A stretch of DNA of 23,022 bases from Entomomonas sp964395065 (GTDB lineage Bacteria > Pseudomonadota > Gammaproteobacteria > Pseudomonadales > Pseudomonadaceae): contig CAYNAM010000031.1 in NCBI GenBank assembly GCA_964395065.1, positions 1 through 23,022 on the forward strand, read 5' to 3'. A model generated the notes under the pieces. It was not told the origin of the DNA and searched no databases. It worked only from the letters and a program-made list of their open reading frames with translations. Below, piece by piece: positions 6,956 through 15,280 of this stretch. Numbering within the stretch: position 1 is the stretch's first letter; the number at the start of each line of letters is the position of its first letter. The position numbers were made by a program, and so were the translations under genes.

Positions 6956-8314
6956 TCATTTATGAAAGTTATTTTCTTCGAGTCTAGTTACCTTAGCCAA
7001 CAAAATTCTTGGTCCTTTCATCTTTTTGACTGTAATACTTAAGCCATCAGTCTCAAGAACCTCTTCCTCTTGAGGAACACGCCCAAGTGTCTCATAGATT
7101 AGCCCCGCCATAGTTTCAGCGGCAACATGATCAAGGTCAACCCCCAACAAGCGTTCAATTTTAAACAGTGGTGTATCACCTCTAACTAGCAGCTTTCCTG
7201 GTTGGAACGCTAAAACTCCACGCTCTGTCTTTCTATGCTCATCTTGAATGTCACCAACTAATACTTCTAACACATCCTCCATTGTTAAGAAGCCAACCAC
7301 TTTACCATCTGCCTCCTCAACCAAAGCAAAATGTACTCCCCCTTGCTTAAAATGTTCGAGCAAACTTCCCAAAGGCATCCTTTTAGAAACCTTCTCAATA
7401 GGGCGTGATAAATCCTCAAGATCAAGCTTAAAATCAACTTCTTCACTGTGCGCAGTAGCTAGCTCTAATAGTAAATCCTTAATATGTAATATACTAATAA
7501 ACTCCGTAGTCTCTACATCATAAATAGGATAACGACTGTATTTATAGCGTTTTACTATTTCTAAAACATCATCTAAAGAGGCTGTCGACTCAATATAAAT
7601 TAAATCTTCCCGAGAATTTGCCCAATCAACAACCTCTAACTCAGCCATTTCAACTACAGAGGCAAGGACTTGCATTTCACCACTTTGAGCATTTCGAGCA
7701 CCTTTAGAATGCAAAATAAGCTTTAACTCATCTCGCGTATAATAATGCTCACTATCATTTACCTCAGCCTGCCCCGCTATCCGCAAAATAGCATTTGCAC
7801 TGTGGTTAAGTAACCAAATAGCAGGATACATACTCCAATAAAACAAATACAACGGCACAGCTGTCCATAGTGATAGTTTCTCTGGCTGTCTAATCGCCCA
7901 AGATTTAGGTGCTAACTCACCAACAACAATATGCAAGTATGAAATAACAAAAAAGGCTGTGAAAAAAGAAATCCCCTTAATAACCTCTGGCGATTTTATA
8001 TTCAGCATATTCAAAACGGGCGTAATCAACTCTGCAAAAGCAGGTTCCCCCACCCAACCTAATCCAAGAGACGCTAAAGTAATTCCTAACTGACAAGCAG
8101 ATAAATAGGCATCTAATTGATTATGTACTTTCTTAAGAATACGCCCACGCCAACCATTTACCTCAGCCAAACTCTCTACGCGCGTAGCACGCAGTTTGAC
8201 CATAGCAAACTCAGCACCAACAAAAAAACCATTAAGTAATACTAGAAATAGAGCAAATAAGACTAATAAAATATCGGAGGAATAAAAAAGCAAGCTGTTC
8301 GTATCAGGGTCCAT
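6956..8314 (-). CDS. CNNM (DUF21) / CBS / CorC_HlyC membrane transporter-like protein
   Basis: A 452-residue inner-membrane protein of the hemolysin-C/CNNM family. The N-terminal DUF21 region carries about four membrane helices (first about 12-35) and the typical LNGFFVGAEFAMVKLRATRV and CQLGITLASLGLGWVGEPA blocks. Two CBS motifs follow (about 210-340, including YKYSRYPIYD and VVGFLTMEDVLEVLVGDIQDE), then a C-terminal CorC/HlyC domain (about 355-445). CNNM relatives are tied to Mg2+ or Co2+ efflux and membrane stress; direct hemolysin activity is doubtful. The gene ends 14 bases from the convergent M23 gene. No Shine-Dalgarno sequence is visible before the ATG, yet no better start fits the conserved N-terminus. 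Confidence 0.9.
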   Translation of the reverse strand: MDPDTNSLLFYSSDILLVLFALFLVLLNGFFVGAEFAMVKLRATRVESLAEVNGWRGRILKKVHNQLDAYLSACQLGITLASLGLGWVGEPAFAELITPVLNMLNIKSPEVIKGISFFTAFFVISYLHIVVGELAPKSWAIRQPEKLSLWTAVPLYLFYWSMYPAIWLLNHSANAILRIAGQAEVNDSEHYYTRDELKLILHSKGARNAQSGEMQVLASVVEMAELEVVDWANSREDLIYIESTASLDDVLEIVKRYKYSRYPIYDVETTEFISILHIKDLLLELATAHSEEVDFKLDLEDLSRPIEKVSKRMPLGSLLEHFKQGGVHFALVEEADGKVVGFLTMEDVLEVLVGDIQDEHRKTERGVLAFQPGKLLVRGDTPLFKIERLLGVDLDHVAAETMAGLIYETLGRVPQEEEVLETDGLSITVKKMKGPRILLAKVTRLEENNFHK

Positions 8315-8393
8315 ATTTTTTAACTGTTATTAATAAAGCGCTATATCATGCAGTCTATTAACATTATGTGCAAGTACTCTGAACAAAAATTTA

Positions 8394-9287
8394 TTATTTC
8401 ATCATGTAATTTACAATTACCCCTAGAAAAATAGCAAACCCTGCCCAATGATTATGCAGAAAAGCTTTAAAACAACCTATAGGATTTAAGTCCGTTGTAG
8501 ATTTATACTCCCAAATAAAGCATAGCATTGCAATAACAACACCTGCATAGAAATAAACATTGAACTCCAAGTATACTCCAACAACTATGAAACCAAGTAA
8601 GTTAATACACTGTAAAATAAGAATAATTGTGCGATCATTTTCACCAAAAGCAATAGCTGTTGACTTTATACCTATTTTTAAATCATCTTCTCGATCAGAC
8701 ATTGCATAATAAGTATCAAAACCTATCGTCCATGCCACATTAGCAAAAAAAAGAATCCATCCATACCAAGGTAAAAGACTGGCTTGTGCTGTAAATGTCA
8801 TTAAAATTCCCCACGAATAGGCCGCGCCTAAAACCACTTGAGGGTAATGTGTAAAACGCTTCATAAATGGATAGGTTGCAGCAATGGCCACTGCACCAAA
8901 GGACAAATAAATAGTTGTCAAATTAGTGCACATCGCTAGTAGGAAGCAAATCAATAATAAAATAAAAAAGAATACAAAAGCCTCTTTTGAAGATATTCTT
9001 TTTCCTGCTAAAGGCCTTGCTTTAGTGCGTGCCACATAACCATCAAAATCACGATCAGCGAAGTCATTAATAATACAACCCGCTGATCGCATTAGCACAA
9101 CACCTATGAAGAAAATAATAATATTTTTAATAGAAGGTTTTCCATTGCCTGCAATCCATAAGGCAGTTAGTGTCGGCCAAAGCAACAAATAAATACCTAT
9201 TGGCTTTTCAAGCCTTATCAATTGTACAAAATCCCATGCTCTTGGATGCAATTTATCAGAAATTTTTTTTAACCATTGAACATACAT
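8394..9287 (-). CDS. ubiA: 4-hydroxybenzoate polyprenyltransferase
   Basis: Membrane prenyltransferase that attaches the polyprenyl tail to 4-hydroxybenzoate in ubiquinone synthesis. Both Asp-rich motifs that hold Mg-diphosphate are present: NDFADRDFDGYVARTKARPLAG (first 20 residues cited: NDxxDxxxD core) and DREDDLKIGIKSTAIAFG. About eight hydrophobic helices and a length of 297 residues fit the family. ubiC, the usual Pseudomonas neighbour, is not seen in this window. The ribosome site before the ATG is weak (ATAGGC). Confidence 0.95.
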   Translation of the reverse strand: MYVQWLKKISDKLHPRAWDFVQLIRLEKPIGIYLLLWPTLTALWIAGNGKPSIKNIIIFFIGVVLMRSAGCIINDFADRDFDGYVARTKARPLAGKRISSKEAFVFFFILLLICFLLAMCTNLTTIYLSFGAVAIAATYPFMKRFTHYPQVVLGAAYSWGILMTFTAQASLLPWYGWILFFANVAWTIGFDTYYAMSDREDDLKIGIKSTAIAFGENDRTIILILQCINLLGFIVVGVYLEFNVYFYAGVVIAMLCFIWEYKSTTDLNPIGCFKAFLHNHWAGFAIFLGVIVNYMMK

Positions 9288-9326
9288 CTTTATGCCTATC
9301 GATTTTATTATGTCTTTTTTAATTCG

Positions 9327-11306
9327 TTATTCTTTTAAAGACTGTAACTCTAGTCCGCCATCCGCTCTATGTAAAGCTCTTAAGTGCCCACTGAGCAAAC
9401 TGATATTTTTCTCTGTGCCCTCTAATTCCTTAACCAATTCAGCAGGCAATAACATTTTAATTTGATCACGTAAAGACAACATAACCTCATCTAGCTGTTG
9501 TTGTTTAACTAAACTATCTTTTGATAAAACTACAACTTCATTAGGTAATGGTAAACCATAACCATTTTTTAACAGTCCTGCTGGGCGTGTTAAAAATGCA
9601 CTACGTTCAATTAGCTGCTGAATACTTCGCTCTGCCTTTACTAAATCTGGTTGCTTACTAGAACGAACAACAGGCTTTAAGTATCGCTCTTTTAATATTT
9701 GATAAACTAATAGTGTCTGTCTACGTATGGCCGCCTGCTCTAATAATATCAGGGCAGCACTGCTACGTAAATCTGCCTGTTTAAAAAACTGCCGCCTTGA
9801 GTGCGCAGAGCGTTGCAACCATTCTTCTACAGAGCTATCAGAAATAGGCAATGTTTGTTTAATGACTTGAAACATCATTTCATAACGATCACGATATGAG
9901 TCAAAAAAGTAACCCAATCGCATCGCCCTCTGCCTGTCTTTAAGCACAGAACCATCTGCAAGCCCTCTTGACTCTAACAAGCCCAACAAACCACTCGGCG
10001 TGAGTGTATTAAGCGTTTTTAGGCTCTGAAGCTCTGTACCTGTCCGCAATAGCTTTAATGTTTCTACAGCGCAGTTATTTGTCAAAAAATAGTAATTACC
10101 GTCATAGCTCCAGTGAAGTTCTATTGCCTGCTCAACAAGTGACTCTATCTGATCACGTGATAACCTCAGAGGAACAGATTCTAAAGGTCGCCACTCTAGT
10201 TTAGTATACTCATCAACAACTTGATTTAAAGGTAGAATAAAAAGTCTTGAAGGATAGTTTCCAATCAACCCTTTAATACTCGATATTTGGAGGTCATTTA
10301 TAAAGGCTCGATAAGATAAAACACGGTGATACTCCAGATCCAAACGGCAATCTGGGCCACGAGGTCTATCGGGAGCACAAATGACCAAACGTAGCATGCT
10401 ATGCCCCCAACGGCTCATCCAGTCACTATTGGCGGTGGCAAATAAATAATCCACTTCATAAACACGTTCAGGATCTAGATACTCTAATGGTGACTTATTA
10501 GGCTCATCATTAGCAAATAAATAAACATAATCTCTCGTACAAGACTGCTGCTGTGGTGGTTGCCAATTAAAATGCTTTATAAACCAACTATTTAATCTTG
10601 GACGACGGCAAGCATACTCCTTATCTAATAAAAAATACTCCATATTCACCGCCATAAACTCTTTAGGATTAGTTAACTCATACCGATCAGGTGTTCTGTC
10701 AACACGAGCATTTTGATTATCCCGCAGCTCTTTTTCACCAATCAGTAATGGCCATCCTGCTAAATCTAAAAAACTTGCATCATCACTTATACTAAAATGC
10801 CGTTCTAAAAAACCTAGGCAATAATCAGGCAACTCATCATTTCCTTGAGTCTTAGCTAAACGTTGGCAATAATAAATTTGTGGTTTTTGCGTAGCAGTAA
10901 AAAATCCCCCATCATCATATAAATGTGATAACTCGTGAATAACAGTTGCAAGCAACTCTTTACGCACTGTCTTATGAGGGCGATTATTTTCAATTTTTGC
11001 CGCACTGCCATCAATCAACAAGGGTAACAATCTTTTATTTAATAGCAGTGCATAACGTCCGTCAGTTCGACCATAGGTATCAAAAGGTAAGCTTTCTGAC
11101 CACTTAATTACTACTGGATGGGAAAAGCTATTGATGAAAGAAGGCGGAAATATCGCGCGCGCTTCATCAAGAAGCTGAGTAGATACTTGTATCTCTTGTT
11201 TTGATAAGTTTTTTTTATTGAGAGATAAAGAAAGCTCTGCACAACAGTAGCTACTACAAATTAAAATACTAATAGTAGCAAGACAATATTTAAAAATGCT
11301 AATCAC
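9327..11306 (-). CDS. Exported DUF4105 (Lnb_N-like) protein with N-terminal HExxH domain
   Basis: A 659-residue exported protein. A signal peptide (about 1-24) is followed by a zinc-peptidase-like region holding HELSH at 124-128 and a possible third ligand in KEFMAVNMEYFLLD near 215-228. A DUF4105 domain then has GHS (His302) and a TNNCAVETL block (Cys412), the pair expected of a papain-like or acyl-transfer site. The C-terminal 200 residues are helical and charged. Related DUF4105 domains form the periplasmic part of Lnb lipoprotein acyltransferases, but that role is not shown for this type. The GTG start directly follows the TAG of the DUF2388 gene, so translation is probably coupled; there is no ATG that would keep the signal peptide. 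Operon with two DUF2388 genes is the pattern I know from Pseudomonas. Confidence 0.85.
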   Translation of the reverse strand: MISIFKYCLATISILICSSYCCAELSLSLNKKNLSKQEIQVSTQLLDEARAIFPPSFINSFSHPVVIKWSESLPFDTYGRTDGRYALLLNKRLLPLLIDGSAAKIENNRPHKTVRKELLATVIHELSHLYDDGGFFTATQKPQIYYCQRLAKTQGNDELPDYCLGFLERHFSISDDASFLDLAGWPLLIGEKELRDNQNARVDRTPDRYELTNPKEFMAVNMEYFLLDKEYACRRPRLNSWFIKHFNWQPPQQQSCTRDYVYLFANDEPNKSPLEYLDPERVYEVDYLFATANSDWMSRWGHSMLRLVICAPDRPRGPDCRLDLEYHRVLSYRAFINDLQISSIKGLIGNYPSRLFILPLNQVVDEYTKLEWRPLESVPLRLSRDQIESLVEQAIELHWSYDGNYYFLTNNCAVETLKLLRTGTELQSLKTLNTLTPSGLLGLLESRGLADGSVLKDRQRAMRLGYFFDSYRDRYEMMFQVIKQTLPISDSSVEEWLQRSAHSRRQFFKQADLRSSAALILLEQAAIRRQTLLVYQILKERYLKPVVRSSKQPDLVKAERSIQQLIERSAFLTRPAGLLKNGYGLPLPNEVVVLSKDSLVKQQQLDEVMLSLRDQIKMLLPAELVKELEGTEKNISLLSGHLRALHRADGGLELQSLKE

Positions 11307-11636
11307 CTATATTGCTAACACTGCTTTTGCCAACTCGATATCTGACATATTTTTTGCTTGAGGATAATCCGCACGAATAATTTCAAATGCTTTCGTTAAA
11401 TAAGGACCTTGTATCTTTCCATCTGATCCAATATAAGCGGCTGCATCCTGCTTTGCCACCTCAACTAACTTAAGCTTATCCCGTGTAGATGTAGTTGTGT
11501 CTGAAGTAAAATCAACACTTCTACCAAATGCTCTTGTAGTAATGTTTAAAGCATTTTTTGTTTGGTCTATAGCATGGGCATTAGATGCAACTAATACTAT
11601 TGATAAGCTAAGCACGACATATAATGAATTCTTCAT
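11307..11636 (-). CDS. Small exported DUF2388 protein, copy 1
   Basis: A 109-residue protein with a signal peptide (MKNSLYVVLSLSIVLVASNAHA) and a mature domain ending ELAKAVLAI. It aligns by eye with the next gene upstream: a Ser/Thr-rich start, then KQDAAAYIGSDGKIQGPYL matching KGDAATFVATSGEVRGTHI, then a helix and the shared DIELA-A-LA end. This is the DUF2388 family, common in Pseudomonas and of unknown function. Its stop codon abuts the GTG of the DUF4105 gene. Confidence 0.85.
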   Translation of the reverse strand: MKNSLYVVLSLSIVLVASNAHAIDQTKNALNITTRAFGRSVDFTSDTTTSTRDKLKLVEVAKQDAAAYIGSDGKIQGPYLTKAFEIIRADYPQAKNMSDIELAKAVLAI

Positions 11637-11647
11637 ATTTTAATACT

Positions 11648-11950
11648 CTATTGAGCAAGTATAGCTTCTGCCAACTCGATATCTGTTACTTTCAAGTCTG
11701 GGTACTGTGTACGTATTCTATGAATTGCTGCCTCAATATGAGTACCACGAACCTCTCCACTAGTTGCAACAAAAGTTGCTGCATCACCCTTTGCAGCAAG
11801 AATAATCTTATCATTAGAAAAGCTAGAACTAACCTGCTGAGTGGCATACAATGAGCGTACAACAATATCTGTAGTAGACTCAAAAGCCTGTGCAGGCAAA
11901 GTATATATAGCACCTACCAACCCTAGTGCAGTTATCAAATATTTCATCAC
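11648..11950 (-). CDS. Small exported DUF2388 protein, copy 2
   Basis: A 100-residue paralogue of the gene 11 bases downstream, with signal peptide MMKYLITALGLVGAIYTLPAQA and the same DUF2388 mature domain ending DIELAEAILAQ. The start is one of two adjacent ATG codons; AAGGAA lies seven bases before the first. The tandem pair followed by DUF4105 forms one transcription unit, with copy 2 first. Function unknown; small size and export suggest periplasmic work alongside the DUF4105 protein. Confidence 0.85.
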   Translation of the reverse strand: MMKYLITALGLVGAIYTLPAQAFESTTDIVVRSLYATQQVSSSFSNDKIILAAKGDAATFVATSGEVRGTHIEAAIHRIRTQYPDLKVTDIELAEAILAQ

Positions 11951-12040
11951 AAACTTTCCTTCTAAATACTTAAATTACAATATAATTTTAGTTATTATTT
12001 TACCTGATAATTATCTATTAAGATATTGTATAAATAGTCA

Positions 12041-12907
12041 TTATCGAGGATCTGCATGTATGATTACATCCGATGAAGGCCAGCGCTCCTGTAATAGCTT
12101 TCTTACCATTATACAATGATGGTGGGCTTCATCTAGCGTCATTGATGAGGGAAGCTCAACATGTAGCTGAATAAACCATTGCGTTCCTGATTTACGTGTT
12201 TTTAAATCATGAACATTGAGAACTTGTGGTATTGATTTAGCAATCTGAACCATCTCTTCTGTTATTTCTTTTGGCAGCTCCTTATCCATCAAAATCTCTA
12301 TAGCCTCCTTTCCAACTTCAAGAGAACTCCACAAAATATAAAAGCTAATTAATATACCAAAAATTGCATCAAACCTTTGCCAGCCATATAAACTAAGAAG
12401 CAAAGCACATAAAATACTGATATTGACTAAAATATCCGTTTTATAATGTAATGAGTCTGCTGTGATAGCCGTCGAACCAGTCTGCTTAATTACATAACGC
12501 TGGAAACCCACTAAAACTAAAGTAACCGCTAATGAAAAAGTCATCACAATAATACCCCAGCTAGTATTTTCTATTGCGACAGGATTAATTAAGTGTTTGA
12601 CACCCTCCCAACATATAAAGAGCGCGCTAATCAAGATGAATACAGATTGTGCTAATCCCGCTAGAGCTTCAGCTTTTCCATGCCCAAAACGATGATTAAA
12701 ATCGGCAGGCCTTAACGCAATAGTAATTGCTATTAAATTGAGCAGTGAAGCTAAACTGTCTAATGCAGAATCTGCTAATCCTGCTAGTAAACTGACTGAA
12801 CCACTAAACCACCAAGCAACTGCCTTTATTAATAAAAGCACAATAGCCGTTGTTACTGAGGCTATAGCCGCCATTTTTATTAGCGTGGTCTGTTTTGTTG
12901 TTCTCAT
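12041..12907 (-). CDS. fieF: Cation diffusion facilitator, FieF type (Fe2+/Zn2+ exporter)
   Basis: A 288-residue proton-coupled exporter of divalent metals in the inner membrane. Six hydrophobic helices and a C-terminal cytoplasmic domain are visible. The metal-site pairs fall as in FieF: DxxxD at Asp46/Asp50 (LADSALDSL) and HxxxD at His154/Asp158 (SLHYKTDIL). The block NHRFGHGKAEALAGLAQS (71-88) is highly characteristic. The choice of FieF over other diffusion facilitators rests on overall resemblance; actual metal preference is not proven. It lies alone between ispD and the DUF2388 genes, with GAGAAA before its ATG. Confidence 0.9.
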   Translation of the reverse strand: MRTTKQTTLIKMAAIASVTTAIVLLLIKAVAWWFSGSVSLLAGLADSALDSLASLLNLIAITIALRPADFNHRFGHGKAEALAGLAQSVFILISALFICWEGVKHLINPVAIENTSWGIIVMTFSLAVTLVLVGFQRYVIKQTGSTAITADSLHYKTDILVNISILCALLLSLYGWQRFDAIFGILISFYILWSSLEVGKEAIEILMDKELPKEITEEMVQIAKSIPQVLNVHDLKTRKSGTQWFIQLHVELPSSMTLDEAHHHCIMVRKLLQERWPSSDVIIHADPR

Positions 12908-12934
12908 AAACTTTTCTCTTTAGAGATATTTACA

Positions 12935-12947
12935 GTTGAATATCAAC
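12935..12947. repeat. Short dyad upstream of fieF
   Basis: Inverted repeat GTTGA-ATA-TCAAC in the 71-base spacer between ispD and fieF, about 28 bases before the fieF start. It could be an operator for a regulator of metal export, but no known consensus was recognised. Confidence 0.25.
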
Positions 12948-12978
12948 GCATCATAAAGCAATATATAAATATTACTAC

Positions 12979-13686
12979 TTATTTCGTTGTTAAAAAATAG
13001 GGGGCTAATCTTTGAATATCCTCGGGCTGAGTTATTTTTAAATTATCACTACGTCCTTCAACTAATAATGGTGACAAACCCATGGCTTCAATAGCAGATG
13101 CCTCATCTGTAATGACCGACCGCATTTTGTACGCTTGTTGTAATGCAGAGATTAGTTGTTTTAAACGAAACATTTGAGGCGTCAGTGCTTGCCAAATCAC
13201 ACTTCTATCTAGCGTTCTTGTGGCACGACCTTGACTATCTACCTGTTTAAGCGTATCTCTCGCAGGCGTTGCCAATAGTCCGCCTACAACGTCTCCACCG
13301 GCAATAAATAACAATTTATCTAAATCCTCTCTAGTCAAGTTTGGCCTTGCAGCATCGTGAACAAGCACCCAGTCATCTGACTTAGTCCGCGCTGATAAAG
13401 CCATAAGTCCAGATAAAACTGAATCAGCGCGCTCCCCTCCACCTTCAGCAACTTGAATCATGGGGTGCTTACTCACAGGCAACTCTGACCAATAAAAATC
13501 ATCTTTTGATAAGCAAACAACAACTCCTAACAACTGCGGATGATCTAAAAAGCATGCAATGGTATGCTCGAGAACTGTTAAGTTACCTAACTTCATATAT
13601 TGTTTAGGAATATTTGAACGCATCCTGCGACCAATACCGGCCGCGGGAATAACTACCCAAAAGTGAGGTAATTTATTATTTTTCAT
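12979..13686 (-). CDS. ispD: 2-C-methyl-D-erythritol 4-phosphate cytidylyltransferase
   Basis: Third step of the MEP isoprenoid pathway: transfers CMP from CTP to methylerythritol phosphate. The nucleotide-binding start PAAGIGRRMRSNIPKQYMKL, the VHDAARPN block, TDEASAIEA and the C-terminal GRSDNLKITQPED are all present. I chose the inner ATG at 13686 (235 residues, MKNNKLPHFWVVIPAAG) because family members start just before this block; an upstream ATG at 13713 would add nine residues inside ftsB. Either way it overlaps the ftsB end (11 bases with the chosen start), so the two are translated together. Confidence 0.95.
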   Translation of the reverse strand: MKNNKLPHFWVVIPAAGIGRRMRSNIPKQYMKLGNLTVLEHTIACFLDHPQLLGVVVCLSKDDFYWSELPVSKHPMIQVAEGGGERADSVLSGLMALSARTKSDDWVLVHDAARPNLTREDLDKLLFIAGGDVVGGLLATPARDTLKQVDSQGRATRTLDRSVIWQALTPQMFRLKQLISALQQAYKMRSVITDEASAIEAMGLSPLLVEGRSDNLKITQPEDIQRLAPYFLTTK

Positions 13687-13972
13687 TAGGCACAATGTAG
13701 AGTGTTTCACCATCTTTAACCATACCTAAGTCGTGCCTAGCCTTTTCTTCAATGGTCTCAGTACCTTTTTTTAACTCCACGACCTCTGCCTCTAATCGTT
13801 GATTCTTCTCTAATAGCTTTTTATTTTCTAGTTGCTGTATTTCTATTTTCTTTTTTAACTCTGCAGTTTGATAAATGCCATTTTCACCAAACCATAACCG
13901 GTATTGTAGCCCAAACAGTAAGACTAATAACAACAAAAATAACCAGTAAGGACTACGCAAAAAATGTGGCAT
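13676..13972 (-). CDS. ftsB: Cell division protein FtsB
   Basis: Small bitopic protein of the FtsQBL divisome complex. It has one membrane segment (YWLFLLLLVLLFGLQYRLWFG, first 20 residues of which span it), the family's GLQYRLWFGENG junction, then a heptad-like coiled coil (ELKKK...LEAEVVELK) and the end EEKARHDLGMVKDGETLY. I start at the ATG at 13972 (98 residues); a GTG three codons earlier is possible. In Pseudomonas ftsB usually follows eno; here the gene upstream is the ape1 set instead. Confidence 0.93.
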   Translation of the reverse strand: MPHFLRSPYWLFLLLLVLLFGLQYRLWFGENGIYQTAELKKKIEIQQLENKKLLEKNQRLEAEVVELKKGTETIEEKARHDLGMVKDGETLYIVPNEK

Positions 13973-14038
13973 TCTACTCACACTTAATAGATAAAAGGAT
14001 AATGCAAAATAGTCTGATAAAAAACTACTCCGCTATAA

Positions 14039-14054
14039 ATTATAAAGTATTATA
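14039..14054 (-). promoter_or_regulatory. Candidate -10 elements of ftsB-ispD
   Basis: Two perfect TATAAT hexamers on the minus strand (14054-14049 and 14044-14039) lie in the 105-base spacer between ape1 and ftsB. No good -35 was found for either, so transcription from here is likely but not certain. Confidence 0.3.
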
Positions 14055-14077
14055 GTGTAACAAGACTAAGAAATATA

Positions 14078-15280
14078 TTATCTTAACAGCTCAGACAACG
14101 ATTTATACAGTTGACTAGCACTCTGCTGATATCCATTTGCTGTTAAATGTATATAATCCTTACTACCTAGTCCTTTAGCAACCCAGTTTCTCATGCCACA
14201 CCCTCCCCCCATCACCAAAGACCAATCCCAATACAGTGTATGCTGCTGTTTTGCTACTTCTTTCTGCAATATACGGATAGCTGTTAAGTTTGGCGGTTGC
14301 ATAGTTTGACACGAAACATTTCGTCTCATTTTATTTCTTAGCATGCTATCAGGAGGAGAAATAATTAAAATCACACTTGCTGGCGACTTTCTACGAATCT
14401 CTTTAATACCGTCTATTAAAAACTGCTTATATTTTGCAGCATTAAAAGGTGTTTCAAAGGCCTCATTTGTTCCATAAGCAATAATAATAAGATCACTTTT
14501 TGTTTTAGCTAAATCATTAATCCAATCACTACGCCAATGATTCCAAATTGATTGCTTAGCTCCGTTTAAGGCAATAGGTGATACTACGACCCCAGGCTCA
14601 CCATTTTTTTCTAACCAAATACCTCCTAACTTCGCAGATTCAGCAGAGTCGGCAGTAATCGTTAAAGGAAGCATCACAAAAGCACTGATATATTGCCATC
14701 CTGTTTTTCCTTTTGTATCTAGCTCAATTTGATAATTCATGCCATCAATTAATTTAAGTGTTTCCCCTTTCTTTAATTGCTTCACTAAGAAAGTTGCATT
14801 CCATAAGCTAGGTTTTTCATCTATATTATAGTTGATTGTTAATTGCGCATTGGCAACAGCAGGAGAGGCAATAAAACCTCCCATTGGATAATCATCACCG
14901 GTTGTTGAGCGACTGGAAGTTAATGTCCAATCCAACGCATTATAGTAGACTTGTGTATTACGTTGCCCATATACATTGATTGGACTGATCCACCCAATAC
15001 CTGCACTACCATAATCTCGTTGGAAGTTTTGTCTTAAAGAACCTGTAAAAATATCTGCTGCTGTATGGGAGTCACCAAGCTGAGTAATCCTTAAAACAGA
15101 ATCTGGTGGAGCTACTTTATCTTTAACACTGACTAGCTTATTTTTTAATTTATACAAATTAGGTTCATCAAAATTAATAATAGGAGAGGGCTTAGCCAAA
15201 TACTCGACTGCTCGTGCAGATGTAGAAAAAATAAATCCTACTATCAGTATAACTCCTATCAACCGCCTTAGTTTTTTCAT
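14078..15280 (-). CDS. ape1: Ape1-like peptidoglycan O-acetylesterase (SGNH hydrolase)
   Basis: A 400-residue exported SGNH/GDSL hydrolase. A signal peptide (about 1-24) precedes the catalytic blocks: Ser71 in QLGDSHTAADIFTGSLR, Gly240 in ALNGAKQSIW, Asn272 in AYGTNEAFE, and Asp375/His378 in DYIHLTANGY. The spacing and wording of these blocks, plus YGSAGIGWISP and MGGGCGMRNW, match my memory of Neisseria Ape1, which removes acetyl groups from N-acetylmuramic acid so lytic enzymes can work. Its ATG overlaps the patB stop by one base (TAATG). Context with patA and patB supports the role strongly. Confidence 0.85.
   Translation of the reverse strand: MKKLRRLIGVILIVGFIFSTSARAVEYLAKPSPIINFDEPNLYKLKNKLVSVKDKVAPPDSVLRITQLGDSHTAADIFTGSLRQNFQRDYGSAGIGWISPINVYGQRNTQVYYNALDWTLTSSRSTTGDDYPMGGFIASPAVANAQLTINYNIDEKPSLWNATFLVKQLKKGETLKLIDGMNYQIELDTKGKTGWQYISAFVMLPLTITADSAESAKLGGIWLEKNGEPGVVVSPIALNGAKQSIWNHWRSDWINDLAKTKSDLIIIAYGTNEAFETPFNAAKYKQFLIDGIKEIRRKSPASVILIISPPDSMLRNKMRRNVSCQTMQPPNLTAIRILQKEVAKQQHTLYWDWSLVMGGGCGMRNWVAKGLGSKDYIHLTANGYQQSASQLYKSLSELLR

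Noticed and set aside
12006..12015. GATAATTATC palindrome downstream of fieF, considered as a Fur box
   Set aside because: Only one 10-base palindrome is present, not the full 19-base array of GATAAT units, and it lies after fieF, not before it.
11841..12119. A plus-strand open frame crossing the spacer between the DUF2388 genes and fieF
   Set aside because: It overlaps real minus-strand genes at both ends, has no ribosome site and shows no protein-like composition.
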